In this document: positions 35,372 through 45,257 of the stretch, one piece after another
How the letters are laid out: each line of letters starts with the position of its first letter
Numbering within the stretch: position 1 is the first letter of the stretch
Assembly: GCA_963705285.1 (NCBI GenBank)
Contig: OY970066.1
Coordinates: 2,542,001 to 2,606,000 of the forward strand
DNA length: 64,000 bases
From: JACMLD01 sp963705285
GTDB lineage: Bacteria > Bacteroidota > Bacteroidia > Chitinophagales > Chitinophagaceae
Direction: 5' to 3'
Notes under the pieces: model-generated
What the model was told of the DNA's origin: nothing
Databases searched by the model: none
What the model saw: the letters and a program-made list of their open reading frames with translations, nothing else
Translations under genes and position numbers: made by a program

Positions 35372-35634
35372 AAGCAGAACCATTTGCCAATCAGGACTTT
35401 ATCCCATTCTATTTTTGTTCCGGAAGCAATCGCACCTCAATAGCTAAGAGGTCTACTGTACAGGATTGACTCCAACCGCAGTGATGGTGAGGCCGGGATG
35501 GCTGGGAAGCGCTCCAGCTTCAACATTACTGCTCTACTTCCCAAACGCATTCGAAAAGCGCTTTTTGAATGCTCGCCATTCTGCACCAGAAAAGAATCTG
35601 GCTGCAGCACCATTAACACATAAAAACAACAACA
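35372..35634. other. Intergenic region
   Basis: No gene is visible between the repeat array and the small lipoprotein. Short frames in both directions lack protein character. Confidence 0.45.
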
Positions 35635-35793
35635 ATGTTTCAAATTCCTCTTTTGATACTGGCATTGCTATGCGGCAATCCCAAACAGACAGGATCCAAC
35701 AGCGGTCCAACAGTAACTACAATGGACGGGGGCGGCGACACCGGGCATATTCCGCCTACACCGCCACCACCTCCACCACCGACTCATCAATAG
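35635..35793 (+). CDS. Small proline-tailed lipoprotein
   Basis: A 52-residue frame starting MFQIPLLILALLCGNPKQTG. The first 13 residues form a short signal with lipobox LALLC. The remainder is Gly-rich and ends in a proline run (HIPPTPPPPPPPTHQ). A strong intrinsic terminator follows 9 bases after the stop, which supports a real short transcript. No family known; it resembles small surface lipoproteins of Bacteroidota. Confidence 0.55.
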   Translation: MFQIPLLILALLCGNPKQTGSNSGPTVTTMDGGGDTGHIPPTPPPPPPPTHQ

Positions 35794-35802
35794 ATGACGC
35801 TT

Positions 35803-35831
35803 AAAAGGCAAGACACGTTCTTGCCTTTTTT
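35803..35831 (+). terminator. Rho-independent terminator
   Basis: AAGGCAAGA and TCTTGCCTT form a 9-bp stem with a 5-base loop (CACGT), followed by a T-run. It closes the small lipoprotein transcript and separates it from the kinase gene. Confidence 0.8.
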
Positions 35832-35876
35832 TATGCCTTAATGCTATTCAGAGCTAAGTTCTTTATTTTTAAGGTA

Positions 35877-37567
35877 ATGAAGTTTACGGAAAACCTTACT
35901 ATGATGATGGTAATTGCGGCGGCTTTAAACTCCTGCGGCCCCGGCGAGCCATCTCCAGCTGAATCGGTGATTTCAGCTCCCGATTATCAGCGGGGAGTAG
36001 CGCTTATGGGCACAAACAGTGATTCAGCGTTTTATTATTTAATAAAGTGGCCTCCAGCTCTAAGGACAGCCTGGAAATCGCAACTTCGTATAATAACATG
36101 GCCGTCATACAGGCAGATGCAAGCGATTATTTTGGAAGCCAGGAAACCCTGCTGACTTCACTTAAATACCTGGATGAAAGTAAGGAAAGGAATTATTACT
36201 GTCTAGCATCCAACTATAATGAGTTAGGCACTTCCAGTTTACACCTTAAAAACTACGCTGCTGCCATCCGGTACTATGACAAGTCCCTCAGCTTTTCAAA
36301 AGATGATAATTTCAAAAAGGTCGTATTGAATAACAAGGCCTTTTGTTACCAGCAAACTGGTGAATACGATAAATCGCTCCAATTGTATAATCTTATCATG
36401 GCAGAAAGCAGCGCGGATCAGAAGGCTTATGCCAGGGCGCTCACAAATATGGCCATGACAAAGTGGTTGCAGGATTCCAGTTATGATGCTGCCCCAGAAT
36501 TGCTTACCAGCTTTGCCATTCGAAGAAACGAAAAAGACAGCTGGGGTTTAAATTCCAGTTACCTGCACCTGGCAGAATTCTATACCAAATTCCGTTCTGA
36601 CTCCGCATTATATTATGCCGAACAGCTACAAATTATAGCCCGTTGGCTCAACAGCCCTGATGATGAGATGGAAGCGCTGCAAATGCGCATACGCTTAGGT
36701 GCTGATAATGACGTGAAACCCTTGTTCATTCGCTACCAGCAGCTCAGCGACAGTGTGCAGAAAGCAAGGAACAGTTCAAAAAACCAGTTTGCTCTCATTC
36801 GTTATGATGCAGAAAAAAACCTAGCAGACAATCTCAAACTGCAACGTGACAATTCAGAAAAGAAACTGCAAATCGTGCGGCAAAAAATTCTGCTCTACAG
36901 CGGCTTACTGTTTTTGATTGCTGCCGCAGTTGTTTCGGTTCAATGGTACCGAAAGCGTCGAGACAAAATGCTGCGGGAAAAGGAAAATGCTATCCGGGAA
37001 AACCAACTAGCTACTTCGCAAAAAGTCCACGACGTTGTTGCCAATGGATTGTATAGGTTAATGGCAGAAATTGAGCATAAGCCCAGTATTGACAAAGAAG
37101 TTTTGCTCGACAATATGGAAAATCTGTATGAACGTTCTAGGGATATTTCTTATGAGCAAACAATGACAAAAAATCAATCTTTTGACCAAAGCGTGTCAGC
37201 TTTGCTTACTTCTTTCGCAAATCCAGCAACGGCAGTGTTAATTAGGGGAAACAATACAGAAACCTGGGAGGGCCTAAGCGAATTCGCCAAACAACAGCTT
37301 AGCTATGTATTCCAGGAACTCATGGTCAACATGAGCAAACACAGCCAGGCCGCCAATACTACTTTGAAGTTTGAACGAATTCCGAACAAGGTCAAAATTG
37401 ATTATGCCGATGATGGGATAGGTATGCCGGTGAACATGAAATTCGGCAATGGGCTGAAGAATACGGAAAACCGTATTCACAGTATTAGGGGTGAACTTAT
37501 TTTTGATCGGCAAGCCAGTAAAGGATGGCAGCTGACTATTTATGTCCCAATTTCTAACCATGATTAA
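35877..37567 (+). pseudogene. TPR-containing sensor histidine kinase, single-base frameshift
   Basis: The gene starts at the ATG at 35877 with a lipoprotein-like signal (AAALNSCGPG). It runs in one frame to SDSAFYY and continues in another from FNKVASSSKDSLEIA. Adding one T to the run at 36038-36040 restores a protein of about 563 residues. It then has tetratricopeptide repeats (about 55-290), a membrane helix (LLYSGLLFLIAAAVVSVQWY), a HisKA_3-type region with SQKVHDVVANGLYRLMAE (phospho-acceptor His) and a HATPase domain (DDGIGMPVNMKFGNGLKN). It would signal to the response regulator that overlaps its end by 8 bases. The shift may be a sequencing error or a real lesion. Confidence 0.8.
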
Positions 37568-38226
37568 AAAAATACTTATTGCGGAAGATCATGAAAGTGC
37601 AAATATCTCCATTCAAATAACGCTGGAAGCACTGGGTGTAAAACAGGTTGAATATGTTTATTACTGCGATGATGCACTAGCGGGAGATCCAAAAAGCCGT
37701 TTCCGCAGGAAATTCCTATGACCTTTTGATAACCGATCTAAACTTTGATCAAGACGAAAGGATCCAAAAGATAAATAACGGACTGCAATTGATTGCTGAA
37801 GCCCGGAAAATTCAACCGGACCTGAAAATCCTAGTCTTTTCTGCTGATAGCCGGGCCACTACAATTGAAGAATTGATAAACGAACTGGATGTAGATGCAT
37901 ATGTGCGCAAAGCACGGAATGATGCCAGGGAGTTAAAAATGGCCATTGAATCGATTGGAACTAATCAAAGATATATTACTCGGCATCTGCTACAATTGGT
38001 CAAGGAGAAGAATGCCCACGAGTTCACGGACTTTGACATCACCATTATTGAACTGCTCGCACAAGGCATCCGCCAAAAAGATATTCCTGCCCAATTGCAA
38101 GAGCGGAACATACAGCCTTCAGGTCTGAGTAGTGTCGAAAAAAGGCTGAATTATATACGGGAGCGACTCTCTTGCTTAAGTAACGAGCAACTGATTGCAT
38201 TTTGCAAAGACAAGGGGATTATCTAA
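37560..38226 (+). pseudogene. Response regulator with HTH output, single-base frameshift
   Basis: The ATG at 37560 overlaps the kinase stop. The first frame reads MIKKILIAEDHESANISIQI to CDDALA; the second continues EIQKAVSAGNSYDLLITDLN. Removing one G from 37682-37684 joins them into about 221 residues. The receiver domain carries the acidic pair AEDH, phospho-acceptor Asp in LLITDLNF and FSADSR. The C-terminus (FTDFDITIIELLAQGIRQKD then GLSSVEKRLNYIRERL) is a NarL/LuxR-like helix-turn-helix. It is the partner of the upstream TPR kinase. Targets are unknown; the plus-strand cluster that follows is a candidate. Confidence 0.8.
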
Positions 38227-38391
38227 TTGCTCGCTTTAGTTTGAACTATATAACTTTCGAAAGTATCCAGCATTGCTTTCTTCATTCACTTCTTCCCCGA
38301 AATTTATTTTACCGAATAGGCTTGTTTACGGTATCCCGTAAATAAATGGCAACAGTAGAATCTACATTTGATATGTAATAATAGTTAAGAA

Positions 38392-38601
38392 ATGAAAAAG
38401 AAATATTATGTGCATACACTCGAACAAGCCAATGGAGACCATGAAGTTCATGCTGAAGGCTGCATTTGGATGCCCAAGCCTGAAAATCGGACGGACTTAG
38501 GTGAGCATTTTTCTTGCACCACAGCTGTTACTGCCGCGGGATTTTATCACCGTCAGGTAAACGGTTGCGTTCATTGTTCCAAACCATGCCATACACAGTA
38601 A
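38392..38601 (+). CDS. Small Cys/His-rich hypothetical protein
   Basis: A 69-residue protein starting MKKKYYVHTLEQANGDHEVH. Conserved-looking Cys and His residues (HAEGCIW, FSCTTAV, NGCVHCSKPCH) suggest a small metal-binding fold. It resembles a short uncharacterised protein widespread in Bacteroidota. No enzymatic motif. Confidence 0.7.
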   Translation: MKKKYYVHTLEQANGDHEVHAEGCIWMPKPENRTDLGEHFSCTTAVTAAGFYHRQVNGCVHCSKPCHTQ

Positions 38602-38723
38602 TATACCATTAAACCTGGCCTAATTCGTCTATCTGGCAAATGGATTATTTAGCTCGGGAGATTTAAAATAATTCACTTGCTTTTTTATTTGTCTGGTTAA
38701 GATTGATAAGCATTGTTATAAAA

Positions 38724-39233
38724 ATGAATCTGGTCAAACTTTTATTGCTTATCTGGCTGCTCGGGATGGGGCAGCGAGATGCAACAAGAGCAAAGCCACC
38801 AGATTACATCAGTGGAAAAGTGATAGCAGTAAAAGATGGCGATACAATTGAGTTATTGTATGAGGGCAGACCATTAACCATAAGGCTGAAGCATATAGAC
38901 TGTCCTGAATTAAACGGAAGTCAACCATTTGGAGCTGTAGCGAAACGATTTACATCCAACCTGTGTTTTGGAAAGACCGTTCAGGTGATGCATCATAATG
39001 AGTTTGATCGTTACGGCAGGTTGATTGGAATTGTTATCAACGAGAAACAGGTAAATGTGAATCAAGCATTGTTGAAAGCCGGGTTTGCATGGCATTTCAA
39101 AAAATATTCAAAAAGTACTGAGTATGCCCGACTGGAAGAAAAAGCAAAAAGATTAAGCTGTGGTCTATGGGCGGATAGTAATCCAACACCACCCTGGATT
39201 TGGCGCAGACATAAAAGAATGTCTGCATTGTAG
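38724..39233 (+). CDS. Staphylococcal-nuclease-like (thermonuclease) protein
   Basis: A 169-residue protein from the ATG at 38724, which begins a hydrophobic signal (MNLVKLLLLIWLLGMG). The SNase fold is clear: VIAVKDGDTIELLYEG, LTIRLKHIDCPELN (catalytic Arg and Asp with the Glu) and NEFDRYGRLIG (second catalytic Arg). It should be a calcium-dependent nuclease acting outside the cytoplasm. It is followed six bases later by an HNH nuclease gene, a noteworthy pairing of one exported and one cytosolic nuclease. Confidence 0.9.
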   Translation: MNLVKLLLLIWLLGMGQRDATRAKPPDYISGKVIAVKDGDTIELLYEGRPLTIRLKHIDCPELNGSQPFGAVAKRFTSNLCFGKTVQVMHHNEFDRYGRLIGIVINEKQVNVNQALLKAGFAWHFKKYSKSTEYARLEEKAKRLSCGLWADSNPTPPWIWRRHKRMSAL

Positions 39234-39238
39234 GTTCG

Positions 39239-39658
39239 ATGTTATTGACTGCGAAAAAAATGTACAACATGATTGATCCTACAAGTTCTAGATACCGTTA
39301 TGCAAAGTCGCCTGGCGCTGGCATGCACCGCAGATTTATTAGGCAGCAGAACGGTATTGAACAAAAGGAACTTGAAATGAAAAATGAGCATCATGTAACG
39401 CATGGCACATATGGAGCGCTGCTTTTTCGGCCTGAATGGAAACTGAAACGACAACTCATTATTCAGCGGGATGGGAATTGCAGAATTTGCAGAAATAAGC
39501 ATGATTTACAGGTTCATCACCGTCAATATCATTTTTTGGTGTTGGAACAACGTTTTAAGGATCCATGGGACTATGATGGACAGTTACTGATTACTTTATG
39601 CGAATCCTGTCATAAGCGTGGACATAGCAAGTTTAAAGTTCCAACTATCAATATTTAA
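39239..39658 (+). CDS. HNH endonuclease-like protein
   Basis: A 139-residue protein. The C-terminal half has the HNH zinc-finger pattern: CRICRNKHDLQVHHRQYHF, then LLITLCESCHKRGHSKF. Two CxxC knuckles and the central HH pair are intact. There is no signal peptide, so it is probably cytosolic. An internal ATG at about residue 47 (MKNEHHVTHG) is an alternative start that keeps the whole domain. It lies between the SNase-like gene and the coiled-coil gene, with gaps under 10 bases, suggesting an operon. Confidence 0.85.
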   Translation: MLLTAKKMYNMIDPTSSRYRYAKSPGAGMHRRFIRQQNGIEQKELEMKNEHHVTHGTYGALLFRPEWKLKRQLIIQRDGNCRICRNKHDLQVHHRQYHFLVLEQRFKDPWDYDGQLLITLCESCHKRGHSKFKVPTINI

Positions 39659-39667
39659 TTAACTATT

Positions 39668-40243
39668 ATGGGTTTATTTAGCTTTTTCAATCGCGGGTCT
39701 AATAATGGGGTTAGTGGGGTTGCCCAGCCTTTCTCCGGGGACAAAATTCTGCCCGAAATACCTGAAGATGTTTTTATTGAAAAATCGTCTCCGCAGGATA
39801 AGACCAATGAAACGGAAGTCTCAAAAGCCAATGGTAGCGGTATTCAGTTATTATTTACTTTTCTGGAAAAGAATCATGAGGGAAAGGGATATGATGATGC
39901 ATTAATGAACCCAGACACCATACACCTGCAGGAGAATATTGAAGCATTGAAAAATGAACTGGAAAGAACCATACGAAAGACGAAGATTTTTTACCAGGAT
40001 TTTATTCGGGAAATCAACTTTCATATCAACAGTCGTACCCGTAGTGGTATGGTTGACACAGTGGAAGAATTAACTGTTAAAAAAGAGACTGCTGAAAATC
40101 ATATACAACAAATTTTGGAAATAGAAAACGATCTAAGAGCAGATACAGGAATTGCGCAAGGGGTGATGATCAGTTACACACGCGGTTTTAGAAACGGGTT
40201 GGCAGCTATATCACATCACTCTATTATGAAACAAAACTTTTAA
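39668..40243 (+). CDS. Coiled-coil hypothetical protein preceding DUF4407-like gene
   Basis: A 191-residue soluble protein starting MGLFSFFNRGSNNGVSGVAQ. An acidic disordered segment covers about 25-55, and long helices follow (ALKNELERTIRKTKIFYQDF, VEELTVKKETAENHIQQILE). A conserved-looking tail reads ISYTRGFRNGLAAISHH. I recall similar proteins preceding DUF4407-type membrane genes in other Bacteroidota, but the role is unknown. It starts nine bases after the HNH gene and ends nine bases before the DUF4407-like gene. Confidence 0.75.
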   Translation: MGLFSFFNRGSNNGVSGVAQPFSGDKILPEIPEDVFIEKSSPQDKTNETEVSKANGSGIQLLFTFLEKNHEGKGYDDALMNPDTIHLQENIEALKNELERTIRKTKIFYQDFIREINFHINSRTRSGMVDTVEELTVKKETAENHIQQILEIENDLRADTGIAQGVMISYTRGFRNGLAAISHHSIMKQNF

Positions 40244-40252
40244 ATCTTTTCT

Positions 40253-41263
40253 ATGAGTAAAGTATGGCTAAAATTTGGCTGCTTCCTGATTGGCTACAAT
40301 TATACAATTATCCGAAACTGCAGCGAGATTTCGAAGAAAGCTGTCAAACGCTATACGTTTGCATTGATGAAAGTATACACCCTTTGGGCGTTCATTGGTT
40401 ATTTTTTTACGCAAAGGTACATGCACGGTGGTATGAATGGTTCATTACTCGGGGCTTTTGTCTTTGTGTTTGTTATCATTCAGATTGAACGACAGGTAAT
40501 CCTATCGGTAAATCCTGGGCTCATGCTACTTTTTTACGGGGTCTGATTGCTGTTATGATGGCGATTCTGGGAGCAATTATTATCGATCAAATAATATTTA
40601 AGGAAGATATTGAATTGGAGAAAATAACTTTCATTGAAAAGCGGATCAAGGAAGCTTTGCCGCCCAAAACAGAAGAACTTAGTGTTCTCAAATTTCGGGG
40701 TTGGATTCAGCGATCAGAAACAAAGAGCGCGAACGACAAGACATTATGGTAGAAATCTCGAAGAACCCGACCATACCTATGTATGCTTCTCATACCACCT
40801 ACACATTGAATAAGACGACTGTCACTGATAGTACTGGTAAGCAAACCACTACCGAAAAACCCGTTCCCACAACCACTACAACTAAATCTGTTGTTTTAAA
40901 TCCGAAGAATAGCTGAGATAGCGCTCTTACAAAAGGCAGACGCTGAGCTTTGAGAAATGAGAAAGCGATTAAAGAGGCTACTTTATTAAATATACGTCCA
41001 CAACTGGAACGAGAAATAAGCTCAAAGACTGGTTTTCTCGATGAACTTAAAGTAATGTACATACTTAATTACCGGTTCAGGAGTTGCACTGCTCGTTTGG
41101 TCACTCTGGTTTTTCTTTTTTATTGGGATTAGAAATGTTAGTATTGGTAAGCAAATGGAACGAAAAAGAAACTGATTACGAAAAAACCATCAAACACCAC
41201 ATGGATCTCTAGAAGAAAAAACTTGAATTATTTTATACCCAATTATCTGGTAGAAATCAGTAA
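40253..41263 (+). pseudogene. DUF4407-like membrane protein, multiply frameshifted
   Basis: Pieces of one protein appear in successive frames: WLKFGCFLIGYNYTIIRNCS to VFVIIQIERQVILSVNPG; then GLIAVMMAILGAIIIDQIIF to ALPPKTEEL; then DSAIRNKERERQDIMVEISK; then NEKAIKEATLLNIRPQLERE to TGFLDELKVM; then GSGVALLVWSLWFFFFIGIE to DYEKTIKHHMDL. Joined, they give about 330 residues with four membrane helices and a central coiled coil, as in DUF4407 proteins. At least five indels and a late TAG (41210) interrupt it. Either the sequence is poor here or the gene is dead. Confidence 0.7.
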
Positions 41264-41510
41264 TTGGGGAAAAATAGGCTAGTCAGACCAATTCGGCCAT
41301 CTTGCTTTGCCGACTTAATTGATAAATTGGGTAAGTCTATTGAAATACCAAATTTCACTATATTTATTTATAAACCCCAAAACCCTTGCCATGATTATTC
41401 TTCACTACGCTGTCCAGGCGCCATCATGCCCAGTACCTTATATTCTTTATTACCTTTCTAATAGTTCATTTGGTGCCTTTTTAAGCTTGCAAGCATAACC
41501 TCAGCTAACC

Positions 41511-42320
41511 ATGCCAACCCTTAAACGAAGAATATACCTGTTATTGGATCCCAACGACGGAGGGGGCAAATGGGACAAGCTCGTCAATGGAGTCATTGTC
41601 ACATTAATAGTTTTAAATACCCTGGCTGTGATTGTTGAGACCATAGATAGCGTATATAAGCATTATTCCAATCAGTTTCGGGCCTTCGAGCTATTCTCGG
41701 TCGCTTTCTTTAGATTGGAGTATTGTTTACGCGTCTGGACCATCACGGAGAATCCACGGTACAAAGCAGCCGTAAGGGGGAGGGTCAATTATGTGCTAAC
41801 GCCAAGTGCCCTGGTGGATTTACTATCAGTGGTTCCTTTTTATCTTCCTTTTATTATGCTGATGGATTTACGTTTTCTGCGCCTCTTCCGTTTGTTCCGA
41901 TTCCTTCGCTTTTTCAAACTTGGCCGCTACTTAAATGCAAGTAAGCTTATGATCCGGGTGCTTCGGTCAAAGAAAGAGGAACTAGTACTTAGTTTTTTCA
42001 TGACATTTTTTCTGATCATCATGTCGGCGAGCATTATGTATTTTATTGAACACGATGCACAACCGGATAAATTCTCCAGTATCCCAGAAACCATGTGGTG
42101 GAGTGTGGCAACCCTGACGACGGTAGGCTATGGAGATGTTTACCCGGTAACGATAACCGGGAAAATTCTTGCATCATTTATATCGATACTAGGGATCGGC
42201 ATGTTTGCGCTGCCCGCCGGAATCTTAGCTTCAGGGTTTTCTGATGAGTTTAAACAATCAAAGAAAAAAAGACACTGTCCACATTGTAATGCTGAATATT
42301 CATTAAGCGCTTCGCTATGA
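41511..42320 (+). CDS. Voltage-gated potassium channel (Kv-type, six-helix)
   Basis: An intact 269-residue ion channel. Six membrane helices are recognisable. S4 carries regularly spaced arginines (RFLRLFRLFRFLRFFK), the pore loop has the K+ selectivity filter TVGYGDVYP, and S6 is ILASFISILGIGMFALPAGI. The C-terminus ends in a small CPHC finger (KKRHCPHCNAEYS). It opens on membrane depolarisation and passes K+. Its position between two DUF4407-type genes is notable, and it is one of the few undamaged membrane genes of the cluster. Confidence 0.93.
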   Translation: MPTLKRRIYLLLDPNDGGGKWDKLVNGVIVTLIVLNTLAVIVETIDSVYKHYSNQFRAFELFSVAFFRLEYCLRVWTITENPRYKAAVRGRVNYVLTPSALVDLLSVVPFYLPFIMLMDLRFLRLFRLFRFLRFFKLGRYLNASKLMIRVLRSKKEELVLSFFMTFFLIIMSASIMYFIEHDAQPDKFSSIPETMWWSVATLTTVGYGDVYPVTITGKILASFISILGIGMFALPAGILASGFSDEFKQSKKKRHCPHCNAEYSLSASL

Positions 42321-42815
42321 AGAAAAAATACTAAATGGATAAAATTATTAAGTACTTGTTCAATTTCCGGAAACCCATCATCCGTGATTTACTGTATTGA
42401 CATCGTAGCAGGTACAAGTTTTATTCCTGATGCCTGGGATACCCTGCATGCAGGACGATTAAAGTTCATCCGGTCGGCATGTCTACCGCAGGGCTTCTGG
42501 TGCTGTCATCATTGCGTTACCACCAACACTACGTCGGTAGATATCAGTGCCATATTGTTGGCGCAAACGGTTATCACTGTTCCATAAAGAGCTCACGCTG
42601 GATAGAGAAGCTTTGATTGGCTGACGAGCGATATACGCTTTTCGCCCATTACTTAACCAATTTCTTGCTGACAGCCGTTTATTTACCTGAGATTAAGATA
42701 GGGCATCAGTATCCAAACATTCTTTTGCCTATCCCAATAAAGTTTCTATTTAAGTTTCAAAACCTCAACAGCATATGACCGTGATTTTTATACTAGTCCT
42801 AAGTCAACCCTTATT
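42321..42815. other. Intergenic region
   Basis: About 495 bases between the channel and the second DUF4407 gene. Fragmentary frames are present, but none shows a recognisable family. It may hold decayed coding sequence. Confidence 0.45.
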
Positions 42816-44067
42816 ATGCGCTTATTTTGGAAAGCCGCAGGAGCAGATCGGTATATCCTTGAGAGAACAACTTATAGCGATCAGGTTAAGTATCTATGCT
42901 TCGGTGGTATTATTGTGGCTACTGGCCTCATGGCAGGTATCGCAGGCGGCTATGGTTTCTATACCATTTTTGAACCGAAGGGCAATGCGTTTAATTCATT
43001 TAAAACTGCTAGCGATATTGCAGGTACCTATGACCCAATTGATATAGCTACAATGATTAAAAGTATTGTTTTCGGTATTATATGGGGATTGATCATATTT
43101 AATATAGATCGCTTTATTATTAAGCACGGCAAGGGCGATCGAACAGAAGACATTACTAGAAAAGGAACTAATGACGGCTTTGCCGAGTCTTTTTATGGGT
43201 GCCATTATAGCGATGACCATTTCGAAACCGGTAGAGATTCGGATGTTTAAAACAGAGATAGATATTAAGTTACACGAAAAGCAAATACAGCAGCAGCAGG
43301 TATATAAAGCGAATACAGATTCTATTTTTAATAGTGAGCTCGCTAGAAAGGATTTGGAGATCGCCAAAACAGAAGCTGATCTGCAGAATATGCGCGAGCG
43401 CTACAAATCACTAGAACAAAATTATATTGAAGAAGCACGAACGATTACGGTAGGCCCGAGTGCACTGGCAATAAAAGCACAAATGGATGGACTTGGCGAT
43501 GAAATTAAACATTTGGAGAGTAACCCAGATTATCTGCGTGTTAAAAATGAAAAAACTGATATTGAAAAGCGAAGAGTAGCTAAATTAAACGAGAGTGATA
43601 AAGTTGCTGCTGGCCTTGATGGTTTATTAGAACGAATCAAGATATCGGAAGAATTTCGGTCCGATAATTTCTATTTTCATTACACTACTTTTTATGGCAA
43701 TCGAGCTAACACCAATCTTCTTCAAACTGATGCTGATTAAAAGCCCTTACGATTACATGGAAGAGAATATCAAAGAGCTACTTAAAGCTGAGAATGGTAT
43801 AGAATTCAATACAATTATTACCAAGATAAAGAAGGACACGTAAAAGAGAAAGTTGTACAACATCAGGTGATTAAACTTTTGAAAGAGAAAATTGCTTTGT
43901 TTGAGGCTCAAAGTGAACTGAGCGCAGAGGCACTTTCACGATGGAAGGAAAACAAGAAGGACGACATCCGTAAAAACCCTGTTGATTTTGTTTCAGAAAT
44001 CAGCAAAGTTGATATGAGTCAAGGACTGAATATAGATTGGATGCTTATCCCAATAAAGTATTCGTGA
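42816..44067 (+). pseudogene. DUF4407 family membrane protein, multiply frameshifted
   Basis: The N-terminal piece MRLFWKAAGADRYILERTTY includes two helices (GGIIVATGLMAGIAGGYGFY and VFGIIWGLIIFNIDRFIIKH). It continues in another frame with ALPSLFMGAIIAMTISKPVE and IRMFKTEIDIKLHEKQIQQQ, then a long coiled coil, then a third frame with FITLLFMAIELTPIFFKLML and KSPYDYMEENIKELL, and a fourth from YYQDKEGHVKEKVVQHQVIK. The IDR and SKPVEIRMF motifs are diagnostic of DUF4407. The restored protein would have about 410 residues. At least three indels are needed. Function unknown; the topology resembles a membrane-anchored coiled-coil sensor. Confidence 0.8.
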
Positions 44068-44988
44068 AGCTACTAGGGGCAGAATATGATATTCTCCAAA
44101 GAGCAGGGTCGGGGGTAATGACAAAGTTTTATTTGTCTGGAATGTCAATTATCGTCATCTTTTTGCTGAGCGTCGGCAGTATACGGTACGCAATCGACCT
44201 GCTTTTTAATGATTGGCCCACAGAGATTCTGTTGTCTGGATTTTTCTCTTTATTATTCGCATGTATTTATATTTTCCTGATAAATACATTTTCAAAAGAG
44301 CAATTGCCTGGGAATAGCCAATTCTTCAGTAGTTCGAATCTTATAAGAACCGGCTTTATTATTTTTATCGCCTACCTGGTGGCTAGCCTGACAATACTGG
44401 TTGCAGGACAAAAGTTGGCTCAACAAACCAAGGTATACAAACAACAATTATTCACCGCGCATGGGAATGCCATTGAAGCATTTTATAAGGATGATTTAAC
44501 TAAACTTACCGTAAGAAGGAACTACTGTTTTACCCAGGCCAGCAAGTACGCTACGAAAATTTTAACGCGGAAATCGCCAGCATTGATGCGTCCATTTCAT
44601 CAATCCTACAAAAAGTGAGGGTATGAAGCAGAAAGAGATCGCAAAATTGGGAATAATTTTTTTTGACAATAATACTGCAAATCACCTGAAAGCAGGTTCA
44701 TAGTTTTTTGATTATTCTTTTTTGCTGCCCGGATACCTGATTTACAGTATCTCTTCGGACAATGCTTATTACCGGTTGAAAAAAGAATATGAAAAAAATA
44801 TTGTACAGCGGGCATATGCAGCGTTCACCATACAGTATCAGCATATTTTTCAGAGCCGGTTTGGCGTTGCGGTTGAAATCTTTTCCCGCTTCGACGATCC
44901 TCCATTCAAACGTGTAAGGAAACTTCCGCCCACTTCGGGATCAATGGATGATTTTTTTAAGAATACTTGTCTGCCCCTAAATATTAAT
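44014..44988 (+). pseudogene. Three-helix membrane protein with cytosolic tail, frameshifted
   Basis: An ATG at 44014 reads MSQGLNIDW; adding one G near 44040 continues with DAYPNKVFVKLLGAEYDILQ and three helices (MSIIVIFLLSVGSIRYAIDL, ILLSGFFSLLFACIYIFLIN, TGFIIFIAYLVASLTILVAG). A further shift near 44560 gives NAEIASIDASISSILQK, and a last piece reads FLLPGYLIYSISSDNAYYRL with a basic tail (FKRVRKLPPTSGSMDDFF). It probably forms one gene of about 320 residues, translated after the DUF4407 gene. No family recognised. Confidence 0.55.
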
Positions 44989-45227
44989 ATGGATTACAAG
45001 CAGGACTATTATATAATGCTAGGGGTAAGCAAGATGGCTTCAAAAGAGGAGTTAAAAGCTGCTTACAGGAGGCTTGCTAAAATTCACCATCCTGACAAAA
45101 ATCCTGTGATGAGCAGGCGGCCGAAAAATTCAGGGTCATTCAGGAAGCATATGAAGTGTTATCCAATGATGTGAAAAGGCATGTATATGATGAATATCGT
45201 GATAAGACAAGGAATCTAATAGACTAA
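44989..45227 (+). pseudogene. J-domain (DnaJ-like) protein, frameshifted
   Basis: MDYKQDYYIMLGVSKMASKE starts at 44989 and contains the J-domain helix II and HPD loop (AAYRRLAKIHHPDKNP). The frame then shifts near 45105 and continues DEQAAEKFRVIQEAYEVLSN to RDKTRNLID, the expected helices III-IV. The whole would be only about 79 residues, a bare J domain that would recruit Hsp70 (DnaK) to the neighbouring membrane complex. One base is missing or two are extra. Confidence 0.8.
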
Positions 45228-45257
45228 AACTGGCCCAAATGAAACTAAAAAAGAGGC

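Noticed and set aside
41264..41461. Small gene between the DUF4407-like gene and the K+ channel
   Set aside because: The 65-codon frame has no protein-like composition and probably only lies in the intergenic spacer.
40253..44067. Programmed ribosomal frameshifting in the DUF4407 genes
   Set aside because: Several shifts in different directions per gene plus an in-frame stop fit sequencing error or decay, not a single slippery site.
44659..44702. Dispersed intergenic repeat (REP-like) at 44.66 kb
   Set aside because: It lies in a reading frame consistent with the surrounding frameshifted gene, so a coding origin is more likely than a REP element.
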